DNA from: Candidatus Eisenbacteria bacterium | GTDB taxonomy: Bacteria; Eisenbacteria; RBG-16-71-46; CAIMUX01; JAHJDP01 | Direction: 5' to 3' | Length of the DNA: 64,000 nt | Assembly (NCBI GenBank): GCA_018831195.1 | Contig: JAHJDP010000085.1 | Coordinates: forward strand, 23,410-87,409 | Shown here: positions 1 to 9,271 of the stretch, piece by piece | Numbering within the stretch: the first letter of the stretch is position 1 | Layout of the letters: every line of letters starts with the position of its first letter | Position numbers and translations under genes: made by a program | Notes under the pieces: model-generated | What the model saw: only the letters and a program-made list of their open reading frames with translations | What the model was told of the DNA's origin: nothing | Database searches by the model: none

Positions 1-564
1 GGCCGGATCGGGCGGCAGCTCGATATTGAGCCAAAGTGTCCCGATAAAAACCCAGCTTCCGTAATTTCTTGTGATCAGGTTCGTATGACGCCCTTGCCAT
101 CCCAGACCGGCGGCTTCGGCCCAGAGTTTATCCATCACCGGCGCGGTATCGACAGCGACCCGGCCCTTCGCGTCCGGGAACCTCCGCTGGATTTCCTCTA
201 GATAGCGCTGCAGACGGCGGGTCAGGGTTTTGTGATAGTCGCGGCCCCAGGCGTACCGGCTGATGCGGGCATCCCGGCCGACCGGAGTGTCCGGGCTGAT
301 CCGGCCCTCCGCGCCGCGCTGCACATCCGCCGGTTCGGGATTGTAATAGTTGAGAATCACCGCCAGAACCGTTTTGACATCCGGAAAGAATTTTTCGGGG
401 CACAGCCGGAGATCACGGGTGCGATGGAGATAAGCCATCCCGGCGCCATAACCGGAATCGAGCCAGGTTGAAAAGCGCCTCCCCGCCGGAGGGAGAACCG
501 GCGCGGCGAATCCCACGCCATCCAGTCCGAGCTTCAAGCCGAGCCGGCGGATCTCTTCTTTCAT
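1..564 (-). CDS. queG: Epoxyqueuosine reductase QueG, N-terminal part (cut by window edge)
   Basis: Reading the minus strand from ATG at 564 gives an open frame to the window edge (188 residues visible). It begins MKEEIRRLGLKLG and continues through CPEKFFPDVKTVLAV, ISRYAWGRDYHKTL and AVDTAPVMDK, ending near the GRHTNLI segment, all typical of the QueG N-terminal cobalamin-binding domain. QueG is a cytoplasmic cobalamin and 4Fe-4S enzyme that reduces epoxyqueuosine to queuosine in tRNA wobble position 34. The ferredoxin-like cysteine clusters would lie beyond the edge. A GAGG lies 6 nt before the ATG. It follows the preceding gene by 43 nt on the same strand, so the two may be co-transcribed. 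Confidence 0.88.
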   Translation of the reverse strand, partial: MKEEIRRLGLKLGLDGVGFAAPVLPPAGRRFSTWLDSGYGAGMAYLHRTRDLRLCPEKFFPDVKTVLAVILNYYNPEPADVQRGAEGRISPDTPVGRDARISRYAWGRDYHKTLTRRLQRYLEEIQRRFPDAKGRVAVDTAPVMDKLWAEAAGLGWQGRHTNLITRNYGSWVFIGTLWLNIELPPDPA

Positions 565-607
565 GGCGCCATCCTCGGCGACGCCATCCGGTCTGATGGG
601 CGCGGCG

Positions 608-1774
608 TCACTCCGACTCCCGCGGGGGCATCCGGCAGATATGATCGACCACTTGATCGATGAGTTCCAGACCCTCGTCCCCGAGTAGATGGGCGCCCCA
701 CCGCGCGGCATTGATATAGATCAGGTCATGGACCATCAGCGGGTCGCCCTTGGTCCCGCACGCCTCAGCGATCGGGCGGAAGAGAGGATCCACATCCGCC
801 ACTCGTCCCCACACCCGGCGGATCGAGGCGCGCGCCGCATCGGCCTCACCCTTGAGGAGCGCCTCCCGGATCGGCTCTCTATCGGAGGGTTCAAGGCTTT
901 GAAGATTCTCCCCTGTTTTGGGAGGGGTCTCCGGAGCCGGATCGGCCGGCTCCTTATCCTCCTCCCAGCCGGGGAAACGATCAGCCAGCGATCGGCGCAG
1001 GATGGGCAGGAGCCGGGCCCGGTTGAGTTGAGCAAAGCGTTGCGCTTGGAAGGCGTGGGTCACGAAGATGAGATTATGATGTAGCAGACCGGGATCTTTC
1101 AGAGCCCGGCGAAGAAATATTTTCCAAGGCAATTCTCTCTCATCCCCGGCCGGCCGCCCGGGGAATGGAAGATCCCGGCTCGTGAGATAGAGAATAAGGC
1201 CGTAGAGGAACTCATGGATCGCCTCGCCTTTCAGGTCGACGATCCCTTTGACCGTGCTATGGGTGAAGATGAGCGTGTGCCCTAATCGTGTCACATGATG
1301 GGCGGCGAGGAAATTGAGGTTTTCGAGCAGGATGTCATGGGATCGGATCGCCCCGAGCAAACGCGCGGCGGCCGAGAAAGAGGCCTCGGTATTCCCCTCG
1401 GCGAGAGCGTCATAAAATTCATGGACAGCGACGACATCGGGCCGGCCGGCCTCATCCAGGTCAAAAGCGTTAAGGCGAACCTCTCGATAATCGAGGCGGA
1501 AGAGGGTTTCCAGCGCCCCTCTGAAAAGAAGCTCCGGCGCCTCCCCCGCATAGGTCGGCGCCAAATCCCGGACGGCATCGGCATAGATCACACCATGCGG
1601 TGTTGGGAAGCGGGTATCCTGGTGGCGAATCCCGGCAAGCTTCATCCCCTGAAGGATCCGGTTCACCCCCTCGGCCGAGCCCGAATCCTCTTCCACTTGG
1701 CTGAGAGCGGCGGCCTTGTCCTTTTTGAGGATCGCATCCCGCATCGAACAGGACGTAAACCTGATTCCGCTCAT
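608..1774 (-). CDS. Protein of unknown function with repeated His-containing helical motifs
   Basis: The 388-residue protein has no signal peptide or membrane segment, so it is probably cytoplasmic. I do not recognise the family. The most visible feature is a motif that recurs about three times: RSHDILLENLNFLAAHH near residue 165, LLHHNLIFVTHAFQA near 235 and LMVHDLIYINAARW near 355. Each is His, Asp/Asn and aliphatic residues in a likely helix, which suggests an internally repeated alpha-helical or metal/cofactor-binding fold. A Pro/Glu/Asp-rich linker lies near residues 275-295. The ATG at 1774 is preceded by AAGGAGA about 10 nt upstream. It sits just upstream of queG. No function is assigned. 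Confidence 0.7.
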   Translation of the reverse strand: MSGIRFTSCSMRDAILKKDKAAALSQVEEDSGSAEGVNRILQGMKLAGIRHQDTRFPTPHGVIYADAVRDLAPTYAGEAPELLFRGALETLFRLDYREVRLNAFDLDEAGRPDVVAVHEFYDALAEGNTEASFSAAARLLGAIRSHDILLENLNFLAAHHVTRLGHTLIFTHSTVKGIVDLKGEAIHEFLYGLILYLTSRDLPFPGRPAGDERELPWKIFLRRALKDPGLLHHNLIFVTHAFQAQRFAQLNRARLLPILRRSLADRFPGWEEDKEPADPAPETPPKTGENLQSLEPSDREPIREALLKGEADAARASIRRVWGRVADVDPLFRPIAEACGTKGDPLMVHDLIYINAARWGAHLLGDEGLELIDQVVDHICRMPPRESE

Positions 1775-1994
1775 CTTGAATCGTCTCCTTTTGAGCTCTC
1801 CCTCTCTGAAGCGGCTCCCCTCGGGATGGGTTGAGATCGGAGCCGCACTCTCATAAACACTTCAGCCTAGAGCCTCTATGAACCCCCGGTCAACCGGCGG
1901 GCGAGAGGGGATGGGGTCGAGTTGACAGAGCCGGGGCGGATCGGGGACACTGAAGGCTGTATGCTGAACCTCAATGAGTTAAGGAGACCACCTC

Positions 1995-2576
1995 ATGGCA
2001 TCTTTAAGCAGGAAGCCGATATCTATCGGATTTGTTATTTTATGGGGGATCCTCTTTTCACTCCCCTCCATCCTATCAGCGGACACTCCCCAGACAACGG
2101 CCGCCGATTTCAAACTGAAGTCGGTGGAGGGTGAGACCTATGTCCTAAAAGAGCTCCTTGCGAAGGGGCCGGTGCTGGTCAACTTCTGGACCGTCTGGTG
2201 CAAACCCTGCCAGAAAGAGCTTCCCGAGATGGACAAGCTCTATCAAAAATACAAGGATCAGGGTTATACATTTATCGCGATTGCCGAGGACGACCAACGC
2301 ACACAATCCAAGGTCCGCCCCACGGTTCGGCAGAGAAAATATACATTCCCCGTTCTGATCGATCCAGATCAAAGTGTGGGAAATCTCTATGCTGTGCGCA
2401 GCTATCCAACCAGTTACCTCATCTCATCTGCTGGAACGATCGTTTTTACATCGTCTGGATTTCGCAAAGGGGATGAACTGAAAATCGAAAAGCTCATCAT
2501 TGAACAATTGAGGCTCTCCAAGGAAGCGACATCAGGAGCCGCATCGGAAGCGGATCCCAAAGATGGAAAATCGTAA
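1995..2576 (+). CDS. TlpA/ResA-like periplasmic thiol-disulfide oxidoreductase
   Basis: The 193-residue protein starts with a signal sequence (about residues 5-30) followed by a thioredoxin-fold domain of the AhpC/TSA-TlpA type. The redox motif WCKPC lies near residue 75, after VLVNFWTVWC. The conserved cis-proline region reads SYPTSYLI near residue 138. Family members reduce or oxidise disulfides in periplasmic or outer-membrane partners. AAGGAG lies 8 nt before the ATG. The following gene begins 32 nt downstream on the same strand and encodes a predicted outer-membrane barrel, so that protein is the obvious candidate partner. The C-terminal 20 residues are a hydrophilic tail. Confidence 0.88.
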   Translation: MASLSRKPISIGFVILWGILFSLPSILSADTPQTTAADFKLKSVEGETYVLKELLAKGPVLVNFWTVWCKPCQKELPEMDKLYQKYKDQGYTFIAIAEDDQRTQSKVRPTVRQRKYTFPVLIDPDQSVGNLYAVRSYPTSYLISSAGTIVFTSSGFRKGDELKIEKLIIEQLRLSKEATSGAASEADPKDGKS

Positions 2577-2586
2577 ACGATAACCA

Positions 2587-2610
2587 ATCTGGAAGGAGAA
2601 CGCTCCAGAT
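2587..2610 (+). promoter_or_regulatory. Hairpin enclosing the Shine-Dalgarno and start codon of the next gene
   Basis: ATCTGGA (2587-2593) and TCCAGAT (2604-2610) form a perfect 7-bp stem. The loop AGGAGAACGC holds the ribosome binding site, and the first two bases of the ATG at 2609 lie in the 3' arm. Such a structure could limit translation of the downstream gene relative to the TlpA-like gene. The structure is visible in the sequence; the regulatory role is inferred. Confidence 0.4.
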
Positions 2611-4105
2611 GAGATACGGCGCCCATCGGACGGTTCGATACCTCTTTCTTTTCTTGCTCCTACACATTCCCGCCATAGTAGAAGCCCAGGAGACGACGAT
2701 CCAAGCCCATCAGGAACTCGAGATTTGGAACGACAGCGATCTGGATGAAATGGTGGCGGATGAACGTTTCGATTTTCGACTTGGCTATGGGAATTTCGCG
2801 CTGAGCACCACCTTTCTCATCCATCAACCGTCGGATGCCGATCGCCTCGATCCCAATCTTTACGGCGACCCCTTCGAGGGTCTTCGCAAGCGAATGCTCG
2901 AGGCCCGCGTCGGATCCGCCGTAGCGCAAATCGGCCACGTCTACAGCACGCTGGCGCGCGGTGTCGGCCTGCAGATCATCGAGAATCAGCCGGTTGATTT
3001 CGACAATGCCGTGGATGGATTCCGCGCCCGCTGGGATGAGGAAAGATATCAGATTGAGTTGCTCGCGGGCGGCAACGCCTTCGATGAAAAGGAAATCTAT
3101 GTTAAAGCGGCCTCCTTCGGCACGGCAGCGTTGAGCGACCTGCACCTCTCCTACCACGCTGTTCAGGTCGATTCAACCGATGATCCGGCGGGGCGCCCGC
3201 GGGGACGGGATCGGATTCACGGCGGCGATTTCGAGTGGAGTTCGATGTGGGGAGATCTTTTCGCCGCTTATCTCGTCAGGGATTACATTCACCCCGATGA
3301 AAATCAGAGGGAGTATCCGCAGGGTCACGCCGGGTACGGAGTTTGTAATATTTTTTGGGGTCCCCTCTCGCTATCCTTCGAGGGGGCGGATTTCCTGCGT
3401 TACAAGTGGGCCTACTCACAGGGCACACCGATCCCCATCCGCCAGCACGCCACCACCCTGCTGACCCGCGGATCCCATGTCGCCAACTTCCGTCTTGAAG
3501 ATGAGCGGGGATACCAGGCCGAGGCCCTGCTCGGTCTTTTGGACGGCGTACTGGCCGTCACACTGAACCATTCCGCCTCGGAGACGCACGATGAAGAGCT
3601 GCCCTTCTTCGAGTCGTACGGGGATCTTCAGTGGCATCCCAATCCCGATCTGACAATCACATTAAGAGCCAGTGAGAGCGAAGAGACCATCCAAGCGGCG
3701 AATCACGAGACTTTCTTTGAGCGGCTCACCTACGGCGGAAACATCTACCAACCGGTCACCGACACCTGGAGCGTGGAGATTGATTTCGAGACGCAAGGTG
3801 TTCAAGAACAGAATCTCTCGGTTTCATCTTATACATTCCCGATTGAGACACGGGACAACCTGGCCACCTTCAATCTTTATCACGCCCCCAATTTAGCTTT
3901 TGCCGTCACGCACGAATGGACCAATGATGCTCGCGAAAAGAAAGACGAATGGACTTTTGCCGAGATGAATTTTCAATTCATGGAGCGCCATCAATTGAGT
4001 CTCGGCTTCGGATCGTTCCGGGGCGGCCAGCTTTGTTCCGGTGGGATCTGCCGTCCGCTGGCGCCTTTCACCGGCCTCCGCCTCAACTGGCAGACGGTCT
4101 TTTAG
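2609..4105 (+). CDS. Predicted outer-membrane beta-barrel protein (DUF6029-like)
   Basis: The 498-residue protein has a signal peptide (residues 1-27, ending near VEAQ). It is followed by many short amphipathic segments rich in Tyr, Trp and Phe and alternating hydrophobic residues, and it ends in ...LRLNWQTVF, the terminal Phe typical of BAM-inserted barrels. Length and pattern resemble DUF6029-type proteins that accompany TlpA-like thioredoxins in FCB-group bacteria; this family match is from memory and uncertain. Two closely spaced cysteines (QLCSGGICRP, near residue 475) could be a disulfide substrate for the neighbouring oxidoreductase. It is the second gene of a two-gene plus-strand unit and ends before a convergent terminator. 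Confidence 0.65.
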   Translation: MRYGAHRTVRYLFLFLLLHIPAIVEAQETTIQAHQELEIWNDSDLDEMVADERFDFRLGYGNFALSTTFLIHQPSDADRLDPNLYGDPFEGLRKRMLEARVGSAVAQIGHVYSTLARGVGLQIIENQPVDFDNAVDGFRARWDEERYQIELLAGGNAFDEKEIYVKAASFGTAALSDLHLSYHAVQVDSTDDPAGRPRGRDRIHGGDFEWSSMWGDLFAAYLVRDYIHPDENQREYPQGHAGYGVCNIFWGPLSLSFEGADFLRYKWAYSQGTPIPIRQHATTLLTRGSHVANFRLEDERGYQAEALLGLLDGVLAVTLNHSASETHDEELPFFESYGDLQWHPNPDLTITLRASESEETIQAANHETFFERLTYGGNIYQPVTDTWSVEIDFETQGVQEQNLSVSSYTFPIETRDNLATFNLYHAPNLAFAVTHEWTNDAREKKDEWTFAEMNFQFMERHQLSLGFGSFRGGQLCSGGICRPLAPFTGLRLNWQTVF

Positions 4106-4150
4106 AGATTCCGCTTTTGCCATCCGAGCAGCCAATGCGTGAACAGCATT

Positions 4151-4191
4151 AAAAAACCGCCCACCGGCATTGATCCGGCGGACGGTTTTTT
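4151..4191. terminator. Convergent (bidirectional) rho-independent terminator
   Basis: An A6 run, an 11-bp GC-rich inverted repeat with a 7-nt loop and a T6 run lie between the plus-strand barrel gene (stop at 4105) and the minus-strand subtilase (stop at 4208). Read on the minus strand, the two imperfect positions become G-U wobbles, giving a continuous stem. On the plus strand they are C-A mismatches. The element should therefore be stronger for the subtilase transcript. Confidence 0.85.
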
Positions 4192-4207
4192 GTTCAATCT
4201 CTATATC

Positions 4208-6547
4208 CTAATTCAGGCGAACCATGGATCGCGTGACCGTCTGATCCGCAACCTGAATCCTGTAGAAATAGACGCCGCTGGAAACGCGCCGCCCGGAAGC
4301 ATCTTCGCCATCCCACAGAATGTTCTTCGAACCCGCCGGCATAGGACCCGACGCCAATGTCCGCACGAGACGGCCGGCCGCATCGTAGACATAAAGGCCG
4401 ACATTCTCTTCATCCTTAGCGAGGGAGAATCGAATGGTGGTCGAGGGCTGGAATGGATTAGGCTGGTTCCGCGCATTCAGAATACGGCCGGTGCGGTGGA
4501 AGAGCTCATCCCCCGCCGATGCGATATTCTGCCCCGCGAATCTTTGGTTGGTCACAATACTGAATTTCTGCGGGCCTTCCGGTACATCGCCGCCCACAAC
4601 ATGCAGGGTCCAAAGACCATCTTCGGGATTAGAAACTTCAATCTGCTCCACATTATTGCGATGGTCCTCGCCCCTTGTCGCCGCCGATGAAGGCGAGCTG
4701 GGATTCAAAATATAGGGGAAATGCTGTCCGCCCTGCGGGTCTTCAAACCAGATATCAAGATCATTCACCAGCACCACGGAAGCGAAGGTCTCTCCCGGGA
4801 CATCACTCCAAACGATGGATGCGCGCAGCAGCGATTCTCCGGCCGGCACCTGGAAGACATAGGTGAACTCATCGCCATGGTCCATCGCGCTTTGGATATA
4901 GCCTCGATTCCGGAGTTGATCGATGATCTGCGTCGTGCGGACCTCACCGAAACCGAACTCGTAATCAGGTCCGGTATTGCCGTAATCCTGAGCCGTATTG
5001 ATTGCCAGCGCTTTGAGTGTGGCCGGGAAGATGTTGGGCATGCCTGTCGGCGAATGTCTCAACTCCTCCAGCACGAGGGCCATGATCCCGGCCATGGCCG
5101 GCGTCGCCATCGAGGTTCCGCACTTGACGGAATAGCCGCCGCCCGGCGCTGTAGAGGTAATCCCGCCATCGCCGCCGGTTTGGCAACCCGGTGCGCAGAT
5201 ATCGGGCCGGATCCGGCCGTCATCAACCGGTCCCCAAGAGGAGAAGTAGGTCATCGAGTGATCATTCGAATTGGTCGCCCCGACGACAATCGCATTCTTA
5301 GAGGCTCCCGGCGCGCCGACGGTATTGTAGGTCGTCCCGCACGTGCCGTAGGCCCGCTCGTTTCCGGCGGCCCAGAGGGAGAGGAAGGGAATCCCCGCGG
5401 TCCAATCACCGTATGCAATCGCATCGAGAAGCTGGGCCGTCAGCTCGTAATCGCCTTCCCAAGAGCAGGGATAACCGTTGATGGCGATATTGCTGCCGAG
5501 CGAGTTCGTGGCGAGTTGCGCTCCATAGTTGAGCAGACCTTCCGCATAGTTGAACTCAATATCCTGCGGGCTATTGTACAAGCAGTTTGGATTGCAGGAT
5601 TCGTACGTATAGGTGATAACCTTCGCGTTCGGCGCCATCCCCTTGTAGTTCGAGTTGTTGGTTCCGTTCCCGGCGACGGTGCCGCCGACATGCGTGGCGT
5701 GGCTGGCCGGTGAACCGCCCTCGCCGACGATGCACCGATTCGGGGAAAAATCGGGATGTGATGAATCAACCGGGCCGGCGTCATAAACGAGAACGTTGGA
5801 ACCGGTTCCATCAAGATTATAGGGAGGCTGATGGGCGTCATTCACTTGAACCGCCTCGCGGATCCCGTCATTCAGCTCACCCAACGGCGGCGGAAGGAGA
5901 GAAACCCACTTCACGGCATCTTCCATCGCCAGAGCTTCCACCTGATCGGGATTGAGGGCGATAACCTGTGTATTCAGAGCCTCGATTCTGTCGCTGGCGA
6001 GATGCGGATACGCCTGTAGAACCGCCCCGGCCGCTGTCTCAGTGACATCTTTGTGGAAGGTCACGGTGTAGATGACCGCGCCCTCTTCATATTCCGCCCA
6101 TGGGGCCTCTTCGTTCAACAAAATGTGGGAACTCACCTTATCTTCCAACCGGAGCGCTCCCAGCCAGCGAACACCGAGACGCCGCAAATCGGAAGCTGTC
6201 AGCGTGGGTGAAACCTTGGCGATCCAGGCGTTTCGGGGCACATAGTCGAGGAGCTGAACCCCCTCCTGCGCCATCGATTCACGCCAGGCTTTATTCCCAA
6301 GCTCTTCAACCTGGACCCACATGTGAAGACCCGTTGGATCCGCGCTTCCCGCAAGCTCGGCCAGCCCCTCGCTATAATCCCCAGCGACAGGTGTGAAGGG
6401 GCTCCCGCTGTGGAGGACCTCATAGCGATTCGAATCCATTGATTCAGCGATGGTGGGGAATAGAAAAAATCCCAAAATGAAGAATAACGACACCCCTGAC
6501 AAACAACGCACGGCGAACCTCCTTATTGCGACGCGACACAGCTTCAA
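4208..6547 (-). CDS. Secreted subtilisin-like serine protease (S8) with C-terminal sorting domain
   Basis: The 779-residue pre-pro-protease has a signal peptide (about residues 1-35), a long propeptide-like region (40-235) and an S8 catalytic domain. The triad is visible as Asp256 (VLVYDAG), His283 (SHATHVGGT) and Ser479 (GTSMATP), with oxyanion Asn396 (AAGN). A P-domain-like beta region follows (about 555-680), then a C-terminal FlgD-Ig/Por-type sorting module beginning NPFQPSTTIRFSL and containing YDAAGRLVRTL and SGVYFYRI. Such modules direct secretion or surface attachment in FCB bacteria. It is transcribed alone towards the terminator at 4151-4191. The pseudogene at 9272-10650 is a related but degraded copy. 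Confidence 0.92.
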   Translation of the reverse strand: MKLCRVAIRRFAVRCLSGVSLFFILGFFLFPTIAESMDSNRYEVLHSGSPFTPVAGDYSEGLAELAGSADPTGLHMWVQVEELGNKAWRESMAQEGVQLLDYVPRNAWIAKVSPTLTASDLRRLGVRWLGALRLEDKVSSHILLNEEAPWAEYEEGAVIYTVTFHKDVTETAAGAVLQAYPHLASDRIEALNTQVIALNPDQVEALAMEDAVKWVSLLPPPLGELNDGIREAVQVNDAHQPPYNLDGTGSNVLVYDAGPVDSSHPDFSPNRCIVGEGGSPASHATHVGGTVAGNGTNNSNYKGMAPNAKVITYTYESCNPNCLYNSPQDIEFNYAEGLLNYGAQLATNSLGSNIAINGYPCSWEGDYELTAQLLDAIAYGDWTAGIPFLSLWAAGNERAYGTCGTTYNTVGAPGASKNAIVVGATNSNDHSMTYFSSWGPVDDGRIRPDICAPGCQTGGDGGITSTAPGGGYSVKCGTSMATPAMAGIMALVLEELRHSPTGMPNIFPATLKALAINTAQDYGNTGPDYEFGFGEVRTTQIIDQLRNRGYIQSAMDHGDEFTYVFQVPAGESLLRASIVWSDVPGETFASVVLVNDLDIWFEDPQGGQHFPYILNPSSPSSAATRGEDHRNNVEQIEVSNPEDGLWTLHVVGGDVPEGPQKFSIVTNQRFAGQNIASAGDELFHRTGRILNARNQPNPFQPSTTIRFSLAKDEENVGLYVYDAAGRLVRTLASGPMPAGSKNILWDGEDASGRRVSSGVYFYRIQVADQTVTRSMVRLN

Positions 6548-6633
6548 ATGCGCCCTGCAGGAACAGGGCTCTGTAACCCTATTATTTTAAACGATTTCAG
6601 TGCCGCCGTCAATGGACCTATCACCATGCGTCA

Positions 6634-7398
6634 CTAGCTCTTATCAGGATCGATCACCCCCTCCTCCCGAAATGAGAAAAATTGTTCTCCCGCCATGATG
6701 ACATGATCCAGCACACGGATCCCCACCAGACGGCCGGCCTGCACCAATCGATCGGTTGTGTGAATGTCATCCCGGCTGGGATGGGGGTCTCCCGACGGAT
6801 GGTTATGTATAAGGATGATCGCCGCAGTCGCCTCCCGGATTGCGCTGCGAAAGACCTCCCGCGGGTGAACGATGGAGGCATCGAGACTCCCGATCGAGAT
6901 GACCTCCAGCTTGCGCGGGACATGCCGCGTATTGAGATGAAGGACGAGAAAATGTTCCCGGTCGCTCAGGGAATAAGCTCTGGCCCAGTCGTAGACCTGG
7001 CGGGGAGCTTCCAGCGGTTTCTGATGAGAGATGAGGCCGATCGGCGGGGGATGAAGACGGTGGGCCAATTCGAGGGCCGCCAAGAGGCGGGCTTTGCGCA
7101 CCGGACCTAGACCCTCGAGACCGGGCTTCAGTGACGCCGGCGCCCCATCTCTGGCGAGAAGACCTCGGGTCACCAGGTCCCTCGCCAAGCGCATCGTCTT
7201 TCCGGTGGCCCGCTCCGGTCCGAGGAGAACGGATAGGATCTCGACATCATCCAATTCCCCGACCCGTCCCTCGAGCGCCCAGCGGCGCAGGATCTCGGGA
7301 GAACGGCCCGCCGATCCGAGGGGAAGGAAGGGCTGGCTGGGCGACATCCGGCCTGATCGGCCGTCTTCTTTTTGGGGGTGGACCTCCCTGTCCTTCAT
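6634..7398 (-). CDS. radC: RadC-family JAB/MPN domain protein
   Basis: From ATG at 7398 the protein has 254 residues. The N-terminal half resembles the RadC UPF0758 helix-hairpin-helix region (LDDVEILSVLLGPERATGKTMRLA). The C-terminal half is a JAB1/MPN metal-binding fold with the motif HNHPSGDPHPSRDD followed by VLDHVIMAG. Family members are putative metal-dependent hydrolases; despite the name, a DNA repair role is not firmly established. A TTG at 7431 is also in frame, but ATG 7398 has GGGAGG 4-5 nt upstream and is preferred. It lies between ettA and the subtilase with no sign of tight coupling. Confidence 0.92.
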   Translation of the reverse strand: MKDREVHPQKEDGRSGRMSPSQPFLPLGSAGRSPEILRRWALEGRVGELDDVEILSVLLGPERATGKTMRLARDLVTRGLLARDGAPASLKPGLEGLGPVRKARLLAALELAHRLHPPPIGLISHQKPLEAPRQVYDWARAYSLSDREHFLVLHLNTRHVPRKLEVISIGSLDASIVHPREVFRSAIREATAAIILIHNHPSGDPHPSRDDIHTTDRLVQAGRLVGIRVLDHVIMAGEQFFSFREEGVIDPDKS

Positions 7399-7504
7399 GG
7401 CGCCTCCCTGCTGCTGCGGGCTATTTGTCAAAGTGATGTCGGAACCCGAACAAACCGGGATCCGTCATTCATAAGCAGCAGGAGGCGTGCCGTAACGTGC
7501 TGTC

Positions 7505-9181
7505 TCAGTGAACCAGTTTCTTGTACCTGATGCGATGCGGCTGATCGGCCTCGGCGCCGAGCCGTTTCCGCCGATCTTCCTCATAAGCTTGAAAGTTTCC
7601 CTCGAACCAGAAGGTGCGGCTCTCCCCCTCAAAGGCGAGGATATGCGTCGCGATCCGATCGAGGAACCAGCGGTCGTGGCTGATCACAACAGCGCATCCG
7701 GCAAAATCGAGCAGGGCTTGTTCCAGAGCGCGCAGCGTATCGACATCGAGATCGTTGGAGGGCTCATCGAGCAGCAATAGGTTTCCGCCGGATTTTAACA
7801 ATTTCGCCAAGTGAACCCGATTGCGCTCCCCACCCGAGAGACCGGCGATCTTCTTCTGCTGATCGCCCCCTTTGAAAGCAAAGGATCCAACATACCGGCG
7901 CGAGTTGATCTCACGCTTGCCGACCATGATCGACTCTTCACCCCCGGTGATCTCTTGCCAAATCGTATTCTCTGGATTCAACGCATCGCGGTTTTGATCA
8001 ACATACGAGATCTCGACCGTTTCACCGATCTGCAATTCCCCGGCATCGGCGGTCTCCTCCCCCACAATCATGCGGAAGAGGGTTGTTTTACCCGCGCCGT
8101 TCGGGCCGACGACACCGACGATCCCGCCGCGGGGGAGGCTGAACTCCATCCCCTCAAAGAGAAGGCGGTCTCCGAAACCCTTCATCACATTCTTCGCCTG
8201 AACGACCAAATTGCCGAGCCGGGCGCCCGGCGGGATGACGATTTGCGCCACCTCCTCACGCTCTTCCATATTCTGTGTGAGGAGCTCTTCATAGGCCGCG
8301 AGGCGCGCCTTACCCTTTGCCTGGCGCGCCCGGGGGCTCATGCGCACCCATTCGAGCTCGCGGGCCAAGGTCCGCTGGCGTTTTTGATCCACCTTTACTT
8401 CTTGCCGCAGCCGCTCTTCCTTTTGTTCAAGCCAGGAGGAGTAGTTCCCTTCCCATGGGATGCCGTGGCCGCGATCCAATTCCAAAATCCATCCGGCCAC
8501 ATTGTCAAGGAAGTAGCGGTCGTGGGTTACGGCAACGATCGTGCCGGGAAAATCCTTCAAGTGACGTTCGAGCCACGCGACCGAGTCGGCGTCGAGATGA
8601 TTCGTCGGCTCATCCAACAGGAGGAGATCGGGCTGCTGCAGGAGGGTGCGGCACAGGGCCACCCGGCGCCGCTCGCCGCCCGATAGCGTGGAAACATCGG
8701 CATCTCCGGGCGGGCACCGCAACGCGTCCATGGCGATCTCGATGCGCCGGTCGAGGTTCCATCCGTCGGCGTTTTCAATCTGCTCCTGCACTTCGCCCTG
8801 TTGGGCAAGGAGGGTTTCCATTTCATCCGGCTCCATCGGCTCGGAAAAACGCGCACTGATCTCCTCGAACTTCAACAGCAGGTCGCGGATCTCCGCGAGC
8901 CCCTCTTCGATGTTGCCTTTGACATCCTTCTCAGGATCGAGCTGGGGTTCCTGTTCTACAAAACCGATACGGATCCCCTTGGCCGGCGCGGCTTCTCCCA
9001 AATGCTCCGTATCGATCCCGGCCATGATTCGGAGAAGGCTTGTTTTCCCCGCGCCATTGGCGCCCAAGACGCCGATTTTTGCGCCGGGATAAAACGAGAG
9101 CCAGATATCCCGCAGCACAACCTTGTCGGGCGGATGCACCTTGCCGACGCCCTGCATGGTGAAGATGAATTGATGGGCCAT
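7505..9181 (-). CDS. ettA: ABC-F translation factor EttA (energy-dependent translational throttle A)
   Basis: From ATG at 9181 the protein has 558 residues and two ABC ATPase domains without membrane segments. Walker A motifs are GANGAGKTS and GPNGAGKTT, each followed by LSGGE signatures and LLLDEP(T/S)N(H/D)LD Walker B segments. The charged arm region and linker ([22 protein letters not shown]) are typical of EttA, and the length matches the roughly 555 residues usual in the family. ABC-F proteins bind the ribosomal E site and tune early elongation to energy state. An upstream ATG at 9223 is possible, but AAAGGAG 6-7 nt before 9181 decides for the shorter form. Confidence 0.95.
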   Translation of the reverse strand: MAHQFIFTMQGVGKVHPPDKVVLRDIWLSFYPGAKIGVLGANGAGKTSLLRIMAGIDTEHLGEAAPAKGIRIGFVEQEPQLDPEKDVKGNIEEGLAEIRDLLLKFEEISARFSEPMEPDEMETLLAQQGEVQEQIENADGWNLDRRIEIAMDALRCPPGDADVSTLSGGERRRVALCRTLLQQPDLLLLDEPTNHLDADSVAWLERHLKDFPGTIVAVTHDRYFLDNVAGWILELDRGHGIPWEGNYSSWLEQKEERLRQEVKVDQKRQRTLARELEWVRMSPRARQAKGKARLAAYEELLTQNMEEREEVAQIVIPPGARLGNLVVQAKNVMKGFGDRLLFEGMEFSLPRGGIVGVVGPNGAGKTTLFRMIVGEETADAGELQIGETVEISYVDQNRDALNPENTIWQEITGGEESIMVGKREINSRRYVGSFAFKGGDQQKKIAGLSGGERNRVHLAKLLKSGGNLLLLDEPSNDLDVDTLRALEQALLDFAGCAVVISHDRWFLDRIATHILAFEGESRTFWFEGNFQAYEEDRRKRLGAEADQPHRIRYKKLVH

Positions 9182-9271
9182 CGCTGACTCCTTTTGCGGC
9201 TCCGGTGGAAATGGGTGGACCAAAGGGTATTGTAAGGGCCGCGGGCGGGCCGGACCAGTGAAACCAAAGGG

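Noticed and set aside
1922..1950. TTGACA at 1922 as a sigma-70 -35 element for the TlpA-like gene
   Set aside because: No acceptable -10 element lies at 16-18 bp spacing, so a promoter cannot be supported.
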